Translations under genes and position numbers: made by a program | Notes under the pieces: model-generated | What the model was told of the DNA's origin: nothing | The model's input: only the letters and a program-made list of their open reading frames with translations | The model's database searches: none | Assembly: GCF_014378415.1 (NCBI RefSeq) | Contig: NZ_JACMNS010000125.1 | Span: 1-55,434, forward strand | DNA: 55,434 nt | From: Aquabacterium sp. | GTDB lineage: Bacteria > Pseudomonadota > Gammaproteobacteria > Burkholderiales > Burkholderiaceae_C | Direction of reading: 5' to 3' | Shown: piece after piece, positions 53,179-55,434 of the stretch | Position numbering within the stretch: position 1 is the first letter of the stretch | Layout: each line of letters opens with the position of its first letter

Positions 53179-55155
53179 ATGGTGCAAGTGAGTTACCCAG
53201 GCGTCTACATCCAGGAAGTGTCGAGCGGCGTGCACACCATCACCAGCGTGGGCACCTCGATCACCGCTTTCATCGACTTCTTCCGCGAAGGGCCCATGAA
53301 CGAGGCGATCGAGATCTTCGGCATGGCCGATTTTCAGCGCGTCTTCGGCGGACTGGATGACCGAAGCGAGGCAAGCTACGCCATTGCCCAGTACTTCCTA
53401 AATGGGGGTGGCTCGGCTTACGTGATCCGCGTGGCCACGCCCGATGGCACCCATCCGGTGTCACTGGCCGGCGCGGTCCTGAAGGCGGATGCCTCAGGTG
53501 GAGGCGCGGCCGTGCTGGACGTGCGTGCCTACAGCGAAGGCCTGTGGGGCAACAACGTTCGCGTGGACGTGGACTACAACGTGGACTTCAGCAAGCCCGA
53601 CGCGGCCACGCTGTTCAACCTGACCGTGACACGCTATGACGGCCCCAGTGCCAAGGCCCGGCCTCTGGGCAGTGAGCGCTTTCTGAACCTCACGATGGAC
53701 GACACCAAACCACGTTATGCCGTCAAGGTGATCAACGATGGCTCGAAGTTGATCAAGGTGGTGAAAGGCGCAGGTGCCACCGCCACCAATCGGCCGGCCT
53801 CTACCGGCACCATCAGTGGCGATCTGGCCGCCCTGGCGCTGGCCGACTTCAATGGTTTCAGCGGCAAGAAGATCAGCGTCAAGATCGGGGCGCTGGCCGC
53901 CGTGGATGCCACGCTGGACGTCTGGCTCGCCGGCACCGTCACCACGCTCGCCCAGCTCCGGCCCCGCCTGGAGAAAGCCATTCGGGCGGCCAACGTCAAC
54001 GCCACGTCTTACAGCGGCGCCACGGTTGAAGTGGTGGGCACGAGGCTGCGTGTGCTGTCGGGCAAGGGCAGCAGCACCTTCGACCCAGTCGAGACCGTGG
54101 TCATCGTCAATGCGGCGGCCGACACCACGGCCACCACGCTGGCACTGGTGGCGGCCAACAACACCAATGTGCAGCAGTACCCTTTGGGCCTGGTGGCTGG
54201 GGCGGACATCGCGGCACTCAAGAAGTCCACGGTGGGTGGCGACGGCATCGCCCCCGACGCCACGGCCATCATCGGCAACCCGGTGTTGTTCACCGGCTTG
54301 CAGGCCCTTGAAAAAGTCGACCTGTTCAACATCCTGTGCATTCCGCGCGCGGTGGCCGATGGCTTCCCCGACACGCAAACGCGCGCCGTCTACAGCGCCG
54401 CGCTGGCCTTTTGCGAACGCAAGCGTGCCTTCGCCCTGATCGACTTCCCCTCTGACAAGAACGAGGTGCAAGAGATCAAGGACTGGCTGGAAGACCACAA
54501 CGAGTTCCGCAACAAGAACGCGGCGCTGTACTTTCCGCGCACCCAGATCCCGGACCCGGTCAATGAATTCCGCCTGCGCTCCGTGGCCGCCAGCGGAACC
54601 ATGGCGGGCATCTACGCCCGCACCGACAGCCAACGCGGTGTGTGGAAGGCACCTGCCGGGGTCGAAGCCGTGCTGGACGGCGTGGCGCAACTCGACACCA
54701 AACTGACCGATGCCGAAAACGGCGTGCTCAATCCCCTGGCCATCAACTGCCTGCGCACCTTCCCCGTTTACGGCGGGATTGCATGGGGCGCACGCACGCT
54801 GGTGGGCGCTGACCAGATGGGCTCGGAATGGAAGTACGTGCCCATCCGCCGATTGGCCTTGATGCTCGAAGAGTCGTTGTTCCGTGGGACCAAGTGGGTG
54901 GTGTTCGAACCCAATGACGAACCGCTGTGGGCCAACATCCGCCTCAACGTGGGCGCCTACATGAACTCACTGTTCCGCCAAGGCGCTTTCCAGGGGGGCA
55001 CCCCCAAAGAGGCCTACTTCGTCAAGTGCGACGGCGAGACCACCAACCAGGACGACCGCAACAAGGGCATCGTCAACATCCAGGTTGGCTTCGCCCCGCT
55101 CAAGCCTGCCGAGTTTGTCGTCATCAGCACCCAGCAGATCGCTGGTGATCTGTAA
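53179..55155 (+). CDS. contractile tail sheath protein of an injection system
   Basis: 658 residues. It begins VQVSYPGVYIQEVSSGVHTI, the sheath signature (YPGVYIxE), and ends with the conserved sheath core: RRLALMLEESLFRGTKWVVF, EPNDEPLWANIRLNVGAYM, ending PAEFVVISTQQIAGDL. The middle (~150-370) is a variable, Thr/Ala-rich surface domain, longer than in many sheaths. Sheath subunits polymerise around the tube and contract to drive it into a target membrane. AGGAGG lies 5 nt before the ATG. No capsid, terminase or integrase gene is in view, favouring an extracellular contractile injection system (PVC/Afp-like) over a prophage. Confidence 0.92.
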   Translation: MVQVSYPGVYIQEVSSGVHTITSVGTSITAFIDFFREGPMNEAIEIFGMADFQRVFGGLDDRSEASYAIAQYFLNGGGSAYVIRVATPDGTHPVSLAGAVLKADASGGGAAVLDVRAYSEGLWGNNVRVDVDYNVDFSKPDAATLFNLTVTRYDGPSAKARPLGSERFLNLTMDDTKPRYAVKVINDGSKLIKVVKGAGATATNRPASTGTISGDLAALALADFNGFSGKKISVKIGALAAVDATLDVWLAGTVTTLAQLRPRLEKAIRAANVNATSYSGATVEVVGTRLRVLSGKGSSTFDPVETVVIVNAAADTTATTLALVAANNTNVQQYPLGLVAGADIAALKKSTVGGDGIAPDATAIIGNPVLFTGLQALEKVDLFNILCIPRAVADGFPDTQTRAVYSAALAFCERKRAFALIDFPSDKNEVQEIKDWLEDHNEFRNKNAALYFPRTQIPDPVNEFRLRSVAASGTMAGIYARTDSQRGVWKAPAGVEAVLDGVAQLDTKLTDAENGVLNPLAINCLRTFPVYGGIAWGARTLVGADQMGSEWKYVPIRRLALMLEESLFRGTKWVVFEPNDEPLWANIRLNVGAYMNSLFRQGAFQGGTPKEAYFVKCDGETTNQDDRNKGIVNIQVGFAPLKPAEFVVISTQQIAGDL

Positions 55156-55177
55156 ATAAATACCGGAGAACCTCGTC

Positions 55178-55434
55178 ATGGCCAATACCGGTTTCGTCGT
55201 CAACGCGACCCGCATCGATCCTTACAAGAACTTCAAGTTCCGCGTGCTGTGGGACGGCAAGCCCGTGCTCGGCGTGTCCAAGGTCAGCTCGCTCAAGCGC
55301 ACCACCGAGGTGGTCAAGCACCGAAGCGGTGGGCAGAACAGCTATGACCACAAGTCACCAGGCCGCTCGACCTACGAGGGTGTGACCTTGGAGCGTGGCA
55401 TCACCCACGATCTGGAGTTCGAGAAGTGGGCCAA
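55178..55434 (+). CDS. tail tube protein of the injection system, cut by the window end
   Basis: The first 85 codons are visible: MANTGFVVNATRIDPYKNFK, then FRVLWDGKPVLGVSKVSSLK and a polar stretch SGGQNSYDHKSPGRSTYEGV. The DPYKNFKFRV start and the repeated strand pattern match the gp19-like / T4-type tail tube family used in contractile injection systems. It begins 22 bp after the sheath stop with GGAG 9 nt before the ATG. The rest lies beyond the window. Confidence 0.88.
   Translation, partial: MANTGFVVNATRIDPYKNFKFRVLWDGKPVLGVSKVSSLKRTTEVVKHRSGGQNSYDHKSPGRSTYEGVTLERGITHDLEFEKWA

Noticed and set aside
53494-54690. Minus-strand open frame within the sheath gene
   Set aside because: Antisense shadow; the plus-strand sheath has intact N- and C-terminal signatures.
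53179-55434. Interpretation as an ordinary Myoviridae prophage
   Set aside because: No integrase, attachment site, repressor, capsid or terminase is visible, and the upstream gene is a sigma54 activator with a matching promoter. It remains formally possible because the right side is cut.

Overview
The window reads as chromosomal DNA of a betaproteobacterium, order Burkholderiales and most likely Comamonadaceae or a close relative. Protein-level resemblance to that group, the high GC content, a cbb3 oxidase cluster with a TauE/SafE gene, a lipoyl-domain-bearing dihydrolipoyl dehydrogenase next to aceEF, the imuA-imuB-dnaE2 cassette and FNR-type boxes all fit; genus cannot be fixed from this sequence. 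Coding density is high, and I saw no insertion sequence, tRNA, rRNA or CRISPR array.

Layout. 1-5.4 kb: the end of a chemoreceptor gene, a two-gene oxidoreductase operon (saccharopine-dehydrogenase-like plus a fused short-chain dehydrogenase) facing a TetR regulator across paired palindromic operators, and a full-length chemoreceptor. 5.7-14.3 kb (minus strand): a cbb3-type cytochrome oxidase region with assembly genes (a degenerate ornithine-carbamoyltransferase-like protein, ccoI, ccoS, a short FixH-like gene, a TauE/SafE gene), then a fused ccoN-ccoO gene, ccoQ, ccoP and ccoG. A Crp/Fnr regulator without the FNR iron-sulfur cysteines is divergent from it, and FNR-type boxes lie at both promoters. 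14.5-20 kb: a two-component pair (OmpR-type regulator and hybrid kinase), the wreck of a PAS chemoreceptor gene and a lone receiver protein. 20-25.8 kb: FMN reductase, 3-methyladenine glycosylase I, two tandem membrane diguanylate cyclases, a wrecked leuA and small conserved genes. 25.8-31.1 kb: the SOS mutagenesis cassette imuA-imuB-dnaE2 behind a near-perfect LexA box.

31.2-34.2 kb: a secreted PQQ-type beta-propeller protein and a RES/Xre toxin-antitoxin pair with its own palindromic operator. 34.2-43.6 kb: the pyruvate dehydrogenase operon aceE-aceF-lpdA, divergent from a sensor kinase/LuxR-type regulator pair that ends in a clear terminator. 43.6-51 kb: housekeeping genes (folD, M3 oligopeptidase, glutaredoxin-like protein, rpiA, a DUF1624 membrane protein, a nitrobindin-like protein, a molbindin, metY).

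51.3-55.4 kb: the most interesting part. A sigma54 enhancer-binding protein gene is followed by a textbook -24/-12 promoter (TGGCAC-N5-TTGC), an upstream inverted repeat suited to be its enhancer site, a small helix-rich protein, a contractile tail sheath protein and the start of a tail tube protein. This looks like the left end of an extracellular contractile injection system (phage-tail-like nanomachine) controlled by sigma54. The window stops inside the tube gene, so the rest of the locus, including any toxin payload, is not visible.
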